Assembly: GCF_046097065.1 (NCBI RefSeq) | Contig: NZ_CP175563.1 | Coordinates: forward strand, 620,001 to 684,000 | Reading direction: 5' to 3' | Origin: Syntrophus buswellii | GTDB lineage: Bacteria; Desulfobacterota; Syntrophia; Syntrophales; Syntrophaceae | Length of the DNA: 64,000 bases | Shown here: piece by piece, positions 44,918 through 54,316 of the stretch | How the letters are laid out: the number at the start of each line of letters is the position of its first letter | Position numbering within the stretch: position 1 is the first letter of the stretch | Program-made: the position numbers and the translations under genes | The notes under the pieces: model-generated | Database searches by the model: none | What the model saw: only the letters and a program-made list of their open reading frames with translations | Told to the model about the DNA's origin: nothing

Positions 44918-45373
44918 ATGAGCGGAGATTCAGAGGTTCCGGAATTCAGCGGGGGCGGGGAATTCGCCATAAATAAAGGCACGATGAAACAGCATCTGCC
45001 GGGGCCTGGGGACAGGATTTATGATCTTAACGAGATCGTTGAGGACTCCCGGACAAAAATTTATGATCTCAACGATGTTGTCGAGGAGCCGGATATTTTG
45101 CGGAACAGGGAGCCTCATGAGGTCCTGGTGATCGATGGCAGAGGCTATGAAAAGGAACCACCGCCGGCAGATATCATCCATGATCTCGTCGATGCCATAG
45201 AAGAAAAGCCGATCCTGGATCAGCCCCATGGCCTTTCGCAGGAAGAAGTGGGGAGACTGATTACGGAAACCGTTGAAAAAATGGCCCGGGAAATGATTCC
45301 GGTCATTGCGGAAAGAGTCATTAGAGAAGAAATCGAAAAATTGAAACAGGATTCTGAGGAGGAGGCTGTATAG
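44918..45373 (+). CDS. Acidic repeat protein with a PopZ-like C-terminal helix, function unknown
   Basis: I do not recognise this 151-residue protein by family. It carries three degenerate copies of a roughly 11-residue unit: IYDLNEIVEDS (34-44), IYDLNDVVEEP (48-58) and IHDLVDAIEEK (88-98). The C-terminal helix (about 105-145, LITETVEKMAREMIPVIAERVIR with EEIEKLK) resembles the C-terminal multimerisation helix of PopZ-type polar organisers. There is no signal peptide or membrane segment and the net charge is strongly negative. The next gene, a lipoprotein, starts one base after the stop. Confidence 0.7.
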   Translation: MSGDSEVPEFSGGGEFAINKGTMKQHLPGPGDRIYDLNEIVEDSRTKIYDLNDVVEEPDILRNREPHEVLVIDGRGYEKEPPPADIIHDLVDAIEEKPILDQPHGLSQEEVGRLITETVEKMAREMIPVIAERVIREEIEKLKQDSEEEAV

Positions 45374-45374
45374 T

Positions 45375-45980
45375 ATGATATACCGAAGCAGAAATGTTAT
45401 CTTTTCCGTGCTGTTGGTGACCGTGCTGATTCTTTCGGGGTGTGGCCCGGGAAAATCGGCCGCTGTGTTGAAAGACGGCAACAGGGAAGAGGTTCATCGG
45501 ATTGCCGTGTTCCCCGTTTTCAATGAGACTTCTGATCAGCAGGCCGCCCGGCTTTTGAGGGAAAAGATCCAGAACGCCCTTTACTTCAAGGGATATCCCA
45601 AAATTATGGCCCAGTTTGTTGATGAGACATTGAACGGCGAACAGGTTAAGGAGCCGGAGATACAGGATAAAGCGGAATGTTCCCGGGAACTGGGAAGGCA
45701 GATGCAGGTTGACGCCGTTCTTTATTGCGACCTGCAGGAAAGCCGGACCCATTATTATTGGCTCTATTCGCCTCTGTCCGTTTCCGCTGTTTTTGAATTG
45801 CGGAGCGCCAGAAGCGGCCAGTTGCTCTGGCGGAGTTCCTACAGCACCATCAAGAGAACCTATGGCCTGTCAAAGGATTCCCTTCGGTTAAAGGGCGCCC
45901 AGGTCTATGAAGACGCGATTCAGGAACTGGTTGATCAGGCGATGAAGGGAATCCCTGACAGTTCCGAGGTTCTTGGGTGA
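45375..45980 (+). CDS. Putative lipoprotein of the DUF799/GNA1162 type
   Basis: The 201-residue protein has a lipoprotein signal (residues 1-23) with lipobox LSGC and Cys about 23. The mature part (RIAVFPVFNETSDQQAARLLREK, QVDAVLYCDLQE and RSARSGQLLWRSSYS) fits the GNA1162/DUF799 periplasmic lipoprotein pattern, related in fold to TolB/CsgG N-domains. It is probably outer-membrane-attached; the function is unknown. It shares a transcript with the PopZ-like gene. Confidence 0.82.
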   Translation: MIYRSRNVIFSVLLVTVLILSGCGPGKSAAVLKDGNREEVHRIAVFPVFNETSDQQAARLLREKIQNALYFKGYPKIMAQFVDETLNGEQVKEPEIQDKAECSRELGRQMQVDAVLYCDLQESRTHYYWLYSPLSVSAVFELRSARSGQLLWRSSYSTIKRTYGLSKDSLRLKGAQVYEDAIQELVDQAMKGIPDSSEVLG

Positions 45981-46144
45981 AGTGGCGGACGGACGGCTTT
46001 GTGATGGAAGGTGATGGGCTTCCGGATCAATATTAAAGCGGATTTTCTATCGGAAATCCCATCGGGTTCTTTATCATTCCTGACGGAAATTGAAAGGGGC
46101 CATTCTTTACCGATTTCTGCAACGGGGGAATCGCCGATCCTCGA

Positions 46145-46684
46145 ATGAATATACCTAATATTTTAACTCTGCTGCGCATTATTCTCACCCCCGTGTTGGT
46201 CATCTTTCTGATGGAAGGCTCGTATTTCAAGGCCCTCATCGTATTTGCCGTTTCCGGTCTGTCCGACGGGCTGGACGGATTTCTGGCGCGCACTCTGAAG
46301 CAGCAGACGAAGCTGGGGGCCTATCTGGATCCCATTGCCGATAAAGCCCTGTTAACCAGCAGTTTTTTGACGCTCGCCATCCTGGGAATTCTTCCCGGGT
46401 GGCTCACCGTCGTCGTCATCAGCAGGGATTGCATCATTTTGCTCGGCATTGCGGTTCTGTCCTTTATGTCCATATCCGTTGAAATCCGCCCCGCCTTCAT
46501 CAGCAAGGTCACCACCATGTTACAACTTCTGACGGTGCTGATGGTGTTGATGGTCCATGGCCTGGCCGGCGGAGGGGAATACAGCGGAATGTATCTGATG
46601 TACTGGGTAACCGCCCTGGTGACGATTCTATCCGGAATTGTCTATTTGATCCGTGGCATTCGCTTAATCAATTCTCTGCAGTAG
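46145..46684 (+). CDS. pgsA: CDP-alcohol phosphatidyltransferase, PgsA-like
   Basis: The 179-residue membrane protein has the full CDP-alcohol motif DG-x2-AR-x8-G-x3-D-x3-D (SDGLDGFLARTLKQQTKLGA, then YLDPIADK) at about residues 40-67 and five to six helices. Members make phosphatidylglycerol-phosphate or cardiolipin precursors. PgsA is most likely by length and N-terminus (MNIPNILTLLRI). The substrate is not proven. Confidence 0.88.
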   Translation: MNIPNILTLLRIILTPVLVIFLMEGSYFKALIVFAVSGLSDGLDGFLARTLKQQTKLGAYLDPIADKALLTSSFLTLAILGILPGWLTVVVISRDCIILLGIAVLSFMSISVEIRPAFISKVTTMLQLLTVLMVLMVHGLAGGGEYSGMYLMYWVTALVTILSGIVYLIRGIRLINSLQ

Positions 46685-46823
46685 GGCCTTTTGCAACGGG
46701 CTTTGTGTGCGGGATACTGAACGGGTAAACCTGTCAGATGGCAGGCCGAGAAATCTTTTCCCGGGTTCTCTTCCCGAGGGATGGGAAGAAGGCGGGAAAA
46801 AGCAAGGGAGTTTAGTTTTTGCC

Positions 46824-46852
46824 TTGACAAGAGACCGATTTGTTGTTAGGTA
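46824..46852 (+). promoter_or_regulatory. Possible tRNA-Val promoter
   Basis: TTGACA lies at 46824-46829. The -10 is unclear (TAGGTA at 46847 after 17 bases, or TATTAC at 46851). The tRNA starts at 46885. Confidence 0.4.
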
Positions 46853-46884
46853 TTACGCCCTGTTTGGCGGTAAGATAAGCGTGA

Positions 46885-46959
46885 AGGCACGTAGCTCAGG
46901 GGGAGAGCGCCATCCTGACGCGGTGGATGTCCAGGGTTCAAATCCCTGCGTGCCTACCA
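46885..46959 (+). tRNA. tRNA-Val (anticodon GAC)
   Basis: The 75-base cloverleaf has acceptor AGGCACG/CGTGCCT, D stem GCTC/GAGC, anticodon stem CCATC/GGTGG with loop CTGACGC, and T stem CAGGG/CCCTG with loop TTCAAAT. CCA is encoded. Anticodon GAC reads GUC and GUU valine codons. The acceptor and T stems are fully Watson-Crick paired. Confidence 0.96.
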
Positions 46960-47023
46960 TTTTTTACAATGCAAGCCTGCAGAGCGATTCGTCTCACCGA
47001 CTCAAGAAGATATGATCTGTTGG

Positions 47024-47062
47024 GAAAGGGCATCCGCAAAGATAACGCGCTGATGCCCTTTC
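47024..47062 (+). terminator. Intrinsic terminator or attenuator between tRNA-Val and thrS
   Basis: GAAAGGGCATC (47024-47034) pairs perfectly with GATGCCCTTTC (47052-47062), followed by TTTAATAAAG. It ends the tRNA transcript. It lies 52 bases before thrS, so it could also attenuate thrS; no T-box was recognised. Confidence 0.65.
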
Positions 47063-47113
47063 TTTAATAAAGGGAATTAAAGAGTTCTTAACCTGGATGT
47101 TAATATTGGGATT

Positions 47114-49030
47114 ATGAAGGAAATCAAGATTGTTTTACCCGATGGATCAAAGCGGGCTTATCCGGAAGGAGTCACCGTAAAGGAAGTCGTATCTTCCTTG
47201 GATCCGAGAGTGCTTGCTGTGACCGTAGCGGCCAGATTCAACAGGGGCCTCATTGACATGAACCGCTCGCTCACCGAGGACGGAACACTGGAACTGGTCG
47301 ATGTCGCGTCCCGTGAAGGTCTGGAAATTCTTCGGCACAGCATATCTCATGTGATGGCTCAGGCCGTTCAGGATATTTTCCCCGGGGTGCTGGTCAGTAT
47401 CGGTCCGGCCATTGAAGACGGCTTTTATTACGATTTTGAATATGACAACACCTTCACCCTGGAGGATCTCGAAAAAATAGAAACCCGGATGCAGGAAATT
47501 ATAAAGGAAGATCTTCCGTTTATGCGGGAAGAGGTTTCCCGCGGGGAGGCCATATCCTTTTTCCAGGGCAAGGGCGAGTCTTACAAGGTCGAGCTGTTAA
47601 AGGATCTGCCCGAAGAGGTGAAAACCGTCAGCCTTTACAGGCAGGGCGGCTACACCGATCTCTGCCGGGGGCCTCACATCCCCTCGACGTCCATGATCCG
47701 TGCCTTCAAGCTTCTCAACGTCGCCGGCGCATACTGGCGCGGAGACGAGCGGAACAAGATGCTCCAGCGTATCTATGGAACCGGTTTCGCCACGCGGAAG
47801 GATCTGGAGGAGTATCTCCGGATTATCGAAGAGGCCAAAAAGCGGGACCACCGCAAGCTGGGAAGGGATCTCGATCTTTTCCAGGTCAGCGAAGAGGCGG
47901 GAGCCGGGCTGATCATCTTCCATCCCAAGGGGACCATGCTGCGCACCCTGATAGAGGATTGGGAGAGGAAGGAACATTTGAAGCGCGGGTATGGCATGGT
48001 CATGGGGCCTCAGATTCTGAAGGTGGATCTCTGGAAGAAATCCGGCCACTTCGATCACTATCGGGAAAACATGTATTTCACCGAAGTGGAAGGGCAATCC
48101 TACGGGATCAAGCCGATGAACTGCCTTTCCCATATGCTGATTTACAAATCCAAGATGCGGAGCTATCGGGATCTTCCCCTTCGCTACTTTGAGCTTGGCA
48201 CAGTCCACCGGCATGAAAAGACGGGGGTTCTGCACGGCCTGATGCGTGCGCGGCAGTTTACCCAGGATGACGCCCACATCCTTTGCACCCCGGAACAGCT
48301 GAATTCGGAAATCCGGGCCATCGCGGATTTTGTCGGCTATGCCATGAAAATCTTCGGGTTCGAATATGAAGTCGAATTGAGCACCCGGCCGGGAAACTCC
48401 ATAGGGACCGACGAGGACTGGGACTTGGCGACTTCCGCTCTGGAGAACGCCCTAAAGGACAACGCCATGAGCTATGATATCAACGAAGGCGACGGCGCGT
48501 TTTACGGCCCCAAGATTGATTTCAAGCTCAAGGACGCGCTGAAGCGAAAGTGGCAGTGTGCGACTATCCAATGCGACTTTACCCTGCCGGAGAGGTTTGA
48601 TCTCACGTATGTCGGGGCGGATGGCGAAAAACATCGGCCTGTGATGCTTCATCGCGTTATTCTCGGTGCGATTGAGCGGTTCATGGGAATTCTGATCGAG
48701 CATTACGGCGGGGCCTTTCCCCTTTGGCTGTCTCCGGTGCAGGCCGTTCTCGTTACGGTCACGGACCGGCACATCCCGTATGGAGAAACGGTCTGTTCGC
48801 AGCTTCTGGAAGCCGGGATTCGCGTGGAGTCAGACTTTCGAAACGAGAAGCTGGGTTATAAGATTCGAGAAGCTCAGACCCAGAAAATACCGTACATGCT
48901 GGTGATCGGCGACAAGGAAATGGCGTCGGGGCAGGTCGCGCCCCGAGAGCGTGGCGGGGACAATCTGGGAGCCATGCCGGTTTCTTCCTTTATTGAGCTT
49001 GTGCAGGATAGGTGCAGGCGGTATTTGTAA
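47114..49030 (+). CDS. thrS: Threonyl-tRNA synthetase
   Basis: The 638-residue protein has an N-terminal TGS domain (1-60, IVLPDGSKRAYPEGVTVKEV), an editing domain with HSISH near residue 76, the class II catalytic core with PMNCLSHMLIY and motif-3 region, and an anticodon-binding domain. Length and order are normal. It charges tRNA-Thr. It starts the translation cluster with infC 79 bases downstream. Confidence 0.97.
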   Translation: MKEIKIVLPDGSKRAYPEGVTVKEVVSSLDPRVLAVTVAARFNRGLIDMNRSLTEDGTLELVDVASREGLEILRHSISHVMAQAVQDIFPGVLVSIGPAIEDGFYYDFEYDNTFTLEDLEKIETRMQEIIKEDLPFMREEVSRGEAISFFQGKGESYKVELLKDLPEEVKTVSLYRQGGYTDLCRGPHIPSTSMIRAFKLLNVAGAYWRGDERNKMLQRIYGTGFATRKDLEEYLRIIEEAKKRDHRKLGRDLDLFQVSEEAGAGLIIFHPKGTMLRTLIEDWERKEHLKRGYGMVMGPQILKVDLWKKSGHFDHYRENMYFTEVEGQSYGIKPMNCLSHMLIYKSKMRSYRDLPLRYFELGTVHRHEKTGVLHGLMRARQFTQDDAHILCTPEQLNSEIRAIADFVGYAMKIFGFEYEVELSTRPGNSIGTDEDWDLATSALENALKDNAMSYDINEGDGAFYGPKIDFKLKDALKRKWQCATIQCDFTLPERFDLTYVGADGEKHRPVMLHRVILGAIERFMGILIEHYGGAFPLWLSPVQAVLVTVTDRHIPYGETVCSQLLEAGIRVESDFRNEKLGYKIREAQTQKIPYMLVIGDKEMASGQVAPRERGGDNLGAMPVSSFIELVQDRCRRYL

Positions 49031-49108
49031 TGCGGACGGAAGCGCCATGCTTCAGCGGCAGGGGAAGGAAATCCAGGTATATTCTTTTAACGATGCAGGA
49101 GGTGTCCA

Positions 49109-49618
49109 ATAGCTAAGGATCTGAAGATCAATACTGAGATCAAGGTGCCCGCGGTCAGGGTGATCGGCCATACGGGAGAGCAGTTGGGGATATTGACCCT
49201 GGCTGAGGCGCTGGCTGAAGCGAGGAAAGAGGGATTGGATCTGGTGGAAGTCGCCGCCACTTCCGCGCCGCCTGTCTGCCGGATCATGGATTACGGAAAG
49301 TTCAGGTACCAGCAGAGCAAGAAGCTTCAGACGGCCAAGAAAAGCCAGAGCACCATCCAGGTAAAGGAGATTCGGCTGAGACCGAAGACTGAGGAGCACG
49401 ATCTTCAAGTCAAGGTCAAGCATATCAAAAAGTTTCTTGAACAGCATGACAAGGTAAAAGTGAGCGTCCTGTTCCGGGGAAGGGAAATCGCCTTTACGGA
49501 GATCGGGCGTAGGCTCCTGGAAGAGATAAAAAGTGTATTGGGTGACAGCTGCACCATAGATCAACAGCCGAAACTGGAAGGCAGAAGTATGGTGATGGTT
49601 TTATCCCCTAAGAAATAG
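49109..49618 (+). CDS. infC: Translation initiation factor IF-3 with an ATA start codon
   Basis: The 169-residue IF-3 runs from the N-terminal domain (INTEIKVPAVRVIG) to the C-terminal domain (IQVKEIRLRPKTEEHDLQVK). The conserved N-terminus is only reached by starting at ATA 49109, five bases after AGGAGGT (49097-49103). The next in-frame ATG at 49145 would remove about 12 conserved residues. Rare start codons on infC are used for IF-3 autoregulation. The rpmI gene follows 142 bases downstream. Confidence 0.93.
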   Translation: MAKDLKINTEIKVPAVRVIGHTGEQLGILTLAEALAEARKEGLDLVEVAATSAPPVCRIMDYGKFRYQQSKKLQTAKKSQSTIQVKEIRLRPKTEEHDLQVKVKHIKKFLEQHDKVKVSVLFRGREIAFTEIGRRLLEEIKSVLGDSCTIDQQPKLEGRSMVMVLSPKK

Positions 49619-49759
49619 CGGATCATGACATAGCGGGGTTTTCGTTCCTTTCCGGGATTTAGGGGCAGGGAATCCTGTTTGCCGTGTTTTATTTGATTGT
49701 ACGATATTCTAACAGACTGAACTGCCTCTGCGGGCAGCTTGGAGACCAAGGGGAGAAGA

Positions 49760-49957
49760 ATGCCGAAACTAAAAACACACCGTGGCGCTGCGAAGCGCTT
49801 TAAACTGACCGGCAGCGGAAAAGTCCGGAGGCACCATGCCAATGCCAGCCACATTCTGACGACAAAAACGACAAAGCGTAAAAGAAACCTGAGAAAATCC
49901 GCCATTCTTGACAAAAGGGATGAAAGGCAGATTAAACGACTGATTCCCTATCTGTAG
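49760..49957 (+). CDS. rpmI: 50S ribosomal protein L35
   Basis: The 65-residue basic protein begins MPKLKTHRGAAKRFKLTGSG and contains the L35 pattern through KRLIPYL. GGGGAGA precedes ATG 49760; the frame is open to 49739 but L35 homology starts here. rplT follows 63 bases later. Confidence 0.97.
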   Translation: MPKLKTHRGAAKRFKLTGSGKVRRHHANASHILTTKTTKRKRNLRKSAILDKRDERQIKRLIPYL

Positions 49958-50020
49958 GAGGCGCCGTCTTTTCGGAGCCGAGGAACAGGGAGTGGAATTA
50001 CACATAGGAGGCTTAGGATC

Positions 50021-50380
50021 ATGCCTAGGGTTAAAAGAAGTGTTACCGCCAAGAAAAAGAGAAGAAAGATTTTCAAATTAGCCAAAGGGTTCTTTGGTGC
50101 GAGGAGCCGGTTGCTGCGGACGGCGACGGAAGCCGTGGACCGGGCTTTGAGTTATGCCTTTCGGGATCGCAGGGTACGGAAGAGGGAATTCAGGAAGCTA
50201 TGGATTGCCAGAATCAATGCCGCTTCGCGCGCACAGGGTCTGACCTACAGCCGGCTCATGGACGGCTTGAGAAAGGCCAATGTAGAGATTGACCGAAAAG
50301 TGCTGGCCGATATCGCCATTAATGACCCCCGCGGGTTTTCGGAAATCGTTCTTCTCGCAAAGCGTGAGCCTGTTTCATGA
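50021..50380 (+). CDS. rplT: 50S ribosomal protein L20
   Basis: The 119-residue basic protein begins MPRVKRSVTAKKKRRK and includes FFGARSRLLRTATEAV and LWIARINAASRAQGLTYSRL. It is an assembly-initiating 23S rRNA-binding protein and often represses rpmI-rplT translation. It overlaps pheS by four bases (ATGA). Confidence 0.97.
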   Translation: MPRVKRSVTAKKKRRKIFKLAKGFFGARSRLLRTATEAVDRALSYAFRDRRVRKREFRKLWIARINAASRAQGLTYSRLMDGLRKANVEIDRKVLADIAINDPRGFSEIVLLAKREPVS

Positions 50381-51393
50381 TTGAAGATCTGGAGAAACTG
50401 CGGAAGGAGGCGGAGACTGAGATAAAGGCGGCGAAAGCCGAAGCGGATCTGTCTGCCGTAAGGGTCAAATTCCTGGGAAGAAAGGGACTGCTGACCCAGT
50501 ATCTGCGCAATTTAGGCCAATTAAGCATCGAGGAGAAGCAGCTTTACGGAAAGCGGGCAAACGAGATCAAGGACATCCTGGCTTCAAGCTTTGAAGAAGC
50601 CCAGGGGGCCCTGGCCGCTCTGAAAAGGGAGGACGCCCTTCGCAGAGAGGCGATTGATGTCACGCTGCCCGGCAGGCGCAGCGGCTATGGCCGGATCCAT
50701 CCGGTTACACAGGTTCTCGAAGAAATTTGTGCCATATTTTCAGGAATCGGTTTTTCCATTGTTGACGGGCCGGAGATTGAAAAGGATTATTACAATTTCG
50801 AGGCTCTGAACATCCCCAAGGATCACCCCGCCAGGGACATGCAGGACACGTTTTATATCGAGGAAACGGTCGTGCTGCGTACCCATACCTCTCCCGTTCA
50901 GATTCGGATCATGGAGAAGCAGGCGCCCCCGGTGAGAATCATTTCTCCAGGGCGCGTGTATCGCCCGGATTCCGACGTTTCCCATACGCCGATGTTTCAT
51001 CAGGTTGAGGGCCTGCTTGTCGACAGGGGCGTCACTTTCGGCGACCTCAAGGGCATTCTCGACGCGTTTCTCAAGCAGATCTTCGGGGAGGAAACGGTGA
51101 TCCGCTTCCGGCCCAGCTATTTTCCCTTTACGGAGCCCAGCGCAGAGGTGGATATCCGGTGCGTCATGTGCAAAGGCAGCGGCTGCCGCATATGCGGGCA
51201 GAGCGGCTGGCTGGAAATCCTCGGGTCGGGCATGGTAGATCCTGCCGTTTTTGAGAATGTCGGTTATGATCCGGAAGAGTTTACAGGGTTTGCCTTCGGC
51301 CTGGGAGTGGAGCGTATTGCCATGCTCAAATACGGGATTACCGACATCCGCCTTTTCTTTGAGAACGAATGGCGGTTTCTTCAGCAGTTTTAA
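50377..51393 (+). CDS. pheS: Phenylalanyl-tRNA synthetase alpha subunit
   Basis: The 338-residue protein has an N-terminal coiled coil (1-85) and a class II core with the signature HPVTQVLEEICAIFSGIGF, VYRPDSDVSHTPMFHQVEG and FGLGVERIAMLKYGI. It forms the alpha2-beta2 enzyme with PheT. It overlaps rplT and lies 38 bases before pheT. Confidence 0.97.
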   Translation: MIEDLEKLRKEAETEIKAAKAEADLSAVRVKFLGRKGLLTQYLRNLGQLSIEEKQLYGKRANEIKDILASSFEEAQGALAALKREDALRREAIDVTLPGRRSGYGRIHPVTQVLEEICAIFSGIGFSIVDGPEIEKDYYNFEALNIPKDHPARDMQDTFYIEETVVLRTHTSPVQIRIMEKQAPPVRIISPGRVYRPDSDVSHTPMFHQVEGLLVDRGVTFGDLKGILDAFLKQIFGEETVIRFRPSYFPFTEPSAEVDIRCVMCKGSGCRICGQSGWLEILGSGMVDPAVFENVGYDPEEFTGFAFGLGVERIAMLKYGITDIRLFFENEWRFLQQF

Positions 51394-51431
51394 TAACAGG
51401 GTGGTATCTCATTCGTGAGTAAAAGATCATT

Positions 51432-53846
51432 ATGCAAGTAAGTTTAAGATGGCTTAAAGACTATGTGGACATTGATCTGACGCCCGCCGAGGTTGCGGAC
51501 TGTCTGACCATGACCGGCCTCGAAGTTGATGCGGTGCGGGAAGTTGGACCCTCCTTTACTCATGTCGTGGTGGCGAAGATTCTGTCAATCCGCCCCCATC
51601 CCAACGCCGACAAACTTCACCTGTGTGACGTGACAACGGGAGCTGAAACCCTGCCCATCGTCTGTGGAGCGGACAATATCCACGAGGGTGATGTTGTGCC
51701 CCTGGCCAGGGTGGGTGCGACCATTCCGGGAGGTTATACCATAAAGCGTTCAAAGCTGCGTGGCGAGTACTCGGATGGGATGCTCTGCTCCGAGGAGGAA
51801 TTGGCCATCGGTGAAGATGCGACAGGCATCATGATCCTGTCTCCCGATCTTCCCCTGGGAGGCGACCTTGCCGAGGTCCTCGACTTGAAGGATACGGTCT
51901 TTGACATCGGAATCACGCCAAACCGTTCCGACTGCCTCTCCATGATCGGCATCGCCCGGGAAATAGCCGCTCTCACCGGCCGGACGGTCCGTCTGCCGGA
52001 GATCCGCTTCCAGGAAAGGGATGAAGACATCCAGGGGCTTGCTTCGGTGCAAATCCTTGATCCCGATCTCTGCCCGCGTTATACGGCGCGCATGGTCCGG
52101 AATGTAACGGTGGGGCCTTCCCCCCTGTGGATGCGGTTGCGCCTTGAAGCCGTCGGGCTTCGTTCCATCAGCAATGTCGTCGATGTGACGAACTTTGTCA
52201 TGATGGAACTGGGGCAGCCCCTTCATGCCTTTGACTACCGTTTTCTGGAGGAGAACCGTATCGTGGTCCGGCGGTCAACGCAGGGAGAGCGATTCGTCTC
52301 CCTCGACGAAAAGGAGCGTATTCTCAAGGCCGACACCCTGATGATCTGTGACGGCGTCAAACCGGTGGCTATTGCCGGCATCATGGGGGGATTCAATTCG
52401 GAAATAAAGCCGGATACACGGGATATCCTCCTGGAAAGCGCCTACTTTACGCCCTCCTCCATCCGGCGCTCAGCCAGGGATTTGGGCATGAGTACGGATG
52501 CGGCCTTTCGCTTCGAGCGCGGGATTGATCCGGAAGGCCTTGTTCGGGCGCTGGACAGGGCCGCCCAATTGACCGCCCAGCTCTCTGGAGGGTCGATCTG
52601 CAGGGGAAGGATTGACGAACATCCGAGGCAGGTAAAGACCGTTGAGGAAATTTCCCTGCGCTGCGGGAGAGCCAATGCTGTTCTGGGAACGAAGATCCCT
52701 GCGGCGGACATGGCGAAAATCCTGGAAAATCTGGGTATGGAAGTCAGCCGGAAAGAGGGCGGAGAAGAGGAATATCTGGTCAAGCCCCCCTCCTTCAGAG
52801 TCGATATTACCCGCGAGATTGATCTCGTGGAAGAAATCGCAAGAATCCATGGCTACCATCATATCCCGGTGACGCTCCCTCTAGCGGGGATGGTTCCGGC
52901 TCACAGGAGTTTAAGAAGAGTCCTCGAGGAAAAGATTCGGAACCACCTGACAAGCAATGGATTATCTGAAGTCATTACCTACAGCTTTATTTCTCCAGAT
53001 GCCGCTGATATCCTGGCGCTGAATGTTGAGGATGAGCGCAGAAAGGTCGTTTCGATTTCAAATCCGCTGACGGAAGAGCAGTCGGTCATGCGGACCACCT
53101 TGATTTACGGCCTGCTTAAGGTGATGCGCGAAAATGTCAATGCCGGGGATTATAATCTGAAGATTTTTGAGTTCGGCAAAATCTTTCTGCAGGGGAAGCC
53201 TGGAGAACTGCCCACGGAGAAGAAGCGGTTGGGGTGTCTTATGACAGGCATGCGGGATGATGAGTTGTGGTCTTTGGGAGAACCGGGTGTCGATTTCTAC
53301 GATTTGAAAGGCTGCGTTGAAAGCCTGACCGACAGCTTGGGGCTGAAGGGGGTTCAGTTCCGTTCAAAGGCGCGCGAGACCTTCCTCCATCCGGGCAGGG
53401 CCTGTGGAATTTTTCTCGGTGAAAAATCCATAGGGTTCATGGGGGAGGTTCATCCGGATGTGCTTTCCCGCATGGATTTGAAGAACCGCGCCCTGGTTTT
53501 TGAATTGGATGTAGATGCCATCTCCGGGGAGGTTCCACAGAGTGTCACCTACAGGGAGTTTTCACGTTATCCGGAGAGCTCGAGGGATGTTGCCTTCGTC
53601 ATCGATTCGACCATGGAAGTGGGTGACATGCTGGATATGGCCCTTTCAACAGGTGAAGATTTGCTTGAAAGAGTCCGTATTTTTGATGTATATGCCGGTG
53701 CTGGCATTCCTGAAGGAAAGAAGAGTCTGGGGTTGAGGTTTACGTACCGGTCCTTTACTGCGACATTAACGGATGATACGGTGAACCGGGTTCACTCAAC
53801 GATCGTTCAACGGATCGTTGACCGGACGGGAGCTCAGATCAGATGA
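51432..53846 (+). CDS. pheT: Phenylalanyl-tRNA synthetase beta subunit
   Basis: The 804-residue protein has an EMAPII-like tRNA-binding domain (about 40-150, VVVAKILSIRPHPNADKLHLC), a B3/4 editing domain, a B5 domain, a catalytic-like core and the C-terminal FDX-ACB domain (about 710-804, YREFSRYPESSRDVAFVID). Length is normal. It positions tRNA-Phe and edits mischarged Tyr. Confidence 0.97.
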   Translation: MQVSLRWLKDYVDIDLTPAEVADCLTMTGLEVDAVREVGPSFTHVVVAKILSIRPHPNADKLHLCDVTTGAETLPIVCGADNIHEGDVVPLARVGATIPGGYTIKRSKLRGEYSDGMLCSEEELAIGEDATGIMILSPDLPLGGDLAEVLDLKDTVFDIGITPNRSDCLSMIGIAREIAALTGRTVRLPEIRFQERDEDIQGLASVQILDPDLCPRYTARMVRNVTVGPSPLWMRLRLEAVGLRSISNVVDVTNFVMMELGQPLHAFDYRFLEENRIVVRRSTQGERFVSLDEKERILKADTLMICDGVKPVAIAGIMGGFNSEIKPDTRDILLESAYFTPSSIRRSARDLGMSTDAAFRFERGIDPEGLVRALDRAAQLTAQLSGGSICRGRIDEHPRQVKTVEEISLRCGRANAVLGTKIPAADMAKILENLGMEVSRKEGGEEEYLVKPPSFRVDITREIDLVEEIARIHGYHHIPVTLPLAGMVPAHRSLRRVLEEKIRNHLTSNGLSEVITYSFISPDAADILALNVEDERRKVVSISNPLTEEQSVMRTTLIYGLLKVMRENVNAGDYNLKIFEFGKIFLQGKPGELPTEKKRLGCLMTGMRDDELWSLGEPGVDFYDLKGCVESLTDSLGLKGVQFRSKARETFLHPGRACGIFLGEKSIGFMGEVHPDVLSRMDLKNRALVFELDVDAISGEVPQSVTYREFSRYPESSRDVAFVIDSTMEVGDMLDMALSTGEDLLERVRIFDVYAGAGIPEGKKSLGLRFTYRSFTATLTDDTVNRVHSTIVQRIVDRTGAQIR

Positions 53847-53886
53847 TTGGCGCCAGAGCATCTGTACCATTTCAAGGAGGTCTCAA

Positions 53887-54162
53887 ATGACTAAGATAGA
53901 TATCATTCAGAATGTATATGAAAAATTGGGTTTTTCCAAAAAAGACTCGGCCCGCATCGTCGAGTCTGTTTTTGATATCATTAAGGAAAGTCTCGGGCGG
54001 GGTGAAAAGATCAAGATATCCGGTTTCGGTAATTTTGTCGTTAAAGAGAAAAAATCGCGAAGAGGAAGAAACCCGCAGACCGGAGATGAAATTTCCATCT
54101 CAGAACGCAGGGTTTTGACTTTCAAATCCAGCCAGGTCCTCAGGAAAGCGCTCAACGATTGA
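53887..54162 (+). CDS. ihfA: Integration host factor alpha subunit
   Basis: The 91-residue HU/IHF-fold protein has the IHF pattern IKISGFGNFVVKEKKSRRGR followed by NPQTGDEI and the DNA-intercalating Pro in RNPQTG. Its place after pheT identifies it as IhfA. AAGGAGG lies 9 bases before ATG 53887; the frame extends upstream into pheT but without family resemblance. Confidence 0.93.
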   Translation: MTKIDIIQNVYEKLGFSKKDSARIVESVFDIIKESLGRGEKIKISGFGNFVVKEKKSRRGRNPQTGDEISISERRVLTFKSSQVLRKALND

Positions 54163-54316
54163 AGTCTTCAGGAAAAATGGTATGCCTTAACTTCGGAAAG
54201 CCGGGCAGGCCTTTTCGATTCAACTCACCGTTCATTCAGGTGTTGAGGCAGGGGAACTGAAAACATCATTTTTTTTATCTGATTTCTGAAGATCGGGATC
54301 AGCGACAAAATTCATA

